The notes under the pieces were generated by a model. The model had not been told where the DNA came from, did not search any database, and saw nothing but the letters and a program-made list of their open reading frames with translations. A stretch of DNA of 5,922 nucleotides, taken from assembly GCA_030624695.1 (NCBI GenBank), contig JAUXJP010000073.1, positions 1-5,922 of the forward strand. The letters run 5' to 3'. Source of the DNA: Candidatus Dadabacteria bacterium. GTDB lineage: Bacteria; Desulfobacterota_D; UBA1144; Nemesobacterales; JAJCZQ01. Position 1 is the first letter of the stretch, and each line of letters starts with the position of its first letter. Positions 5,828 to 5,922 of this stretch are shown here, piece after piece. The translations under genes were made by a program, and so were the position numbers.

Positions 5828-5922
5828 TGCCAGTATGTACAGAATTAAATCGCATTGATCGGGCAGTATTGGAAAATCTTCGAAATTACGGAAAAAGAAT
5901 AAAAAGATACGAACTTTCTTTC
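5827..5922 (+). CDS. N-terminus of an unidentified protein (partial), coupled to pfkA
   Basis: An ATG at 5827-5829 shares one base with the pfkA stop (TAATG), and its frame stays open for 32 codons to the window edge. This arrangement is typical of translationally coupled operon genes. GAGG (5813-5816) lies 10 nt upstream and could act as a weak ribosome-binding site. The visible peptide is a charged helix with ENLRNYGKRIKRYELSF at its end. The spacing of RIKRY followed by SF resembles the entry into a GGDEF (diguanylate cyclase) domain, where a basic helix and RY precede the first beta strand, but the defining motifs lie beyond the window. The product is therefore left unassigned. Confidence 0.6.
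   Translation, partial: MPVCTELNRIDRAVLENLRNYGKRIKRYELSF

Overview
The window is AT-rich bacterial DNA with short intergenic gaps and essentially no Shine-Dalgarno motifs. Start codons instead follow A/T-rich leaders. A lipoprotein signal and a KdsC-like gene point to a Gram-negative cell. Weak Shine-Dalgarno use plus AT-richness would fit the Bacteroidota/Ignavibacteriota/Marinimicrobia (FCB-like) lineages, but no marker here fixes the taxonomy. No mobile element, CRISPR array, tRNA or rRNA is visible.

Layout from left to right. (1) Positions 1-129 appear to hold the C-terminus of an unidentified plus-strand gene, followed by about 115 bp of convergent spacer. (2) A minus-strand gene (245-1075) encodes a protein of the 2-keto-4-pentenoate hydratase (MhpD)/FAH-like fold with an N-terminal lipoprotein signal. 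(3) It diverges from the GTPase gene obg (1141-2184, plus) across a 65-bp gap whose centre is a palindromic -10 box. (4) The 3' end of obg overlaps by 32 bp the end of a three-gene minus-strand operon. In transcription order this is a KdsC-like HAD protein lacking its catalytic residues (4190-3708), queG (3727-2600) and a SnoaL/NTF2-like protein (2590-2153). (5) A second divergent promoter region (4191-4269) leads rightward into a rhomboid gene reduced to its two ends (4270-4539), then a 6-phosphofructokinase of the long, PPi-PFK-related clade (4577-5827). The PFK stop overlaps the start of a further gene (5827 onward, cut by the window end).

Most of the functions are housekeeping: ribosome/stress GTPase, tRNA queuosine modification, glycolysis. 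No new multi-gene system is evident. The unusual material lies in three proteins: a probable KdsC-like pseudoenzyme at the head of the queG operon, a hydratase-fold enzyme apparently exported as a lipoprotein with its metal-ligand pattern intact, and an in-frame internally deleted rhomboid lacking the catalytic serine segment. Two divergent intergenic regions that each carry overlapping -10 boxes on both strands are also worth noting.
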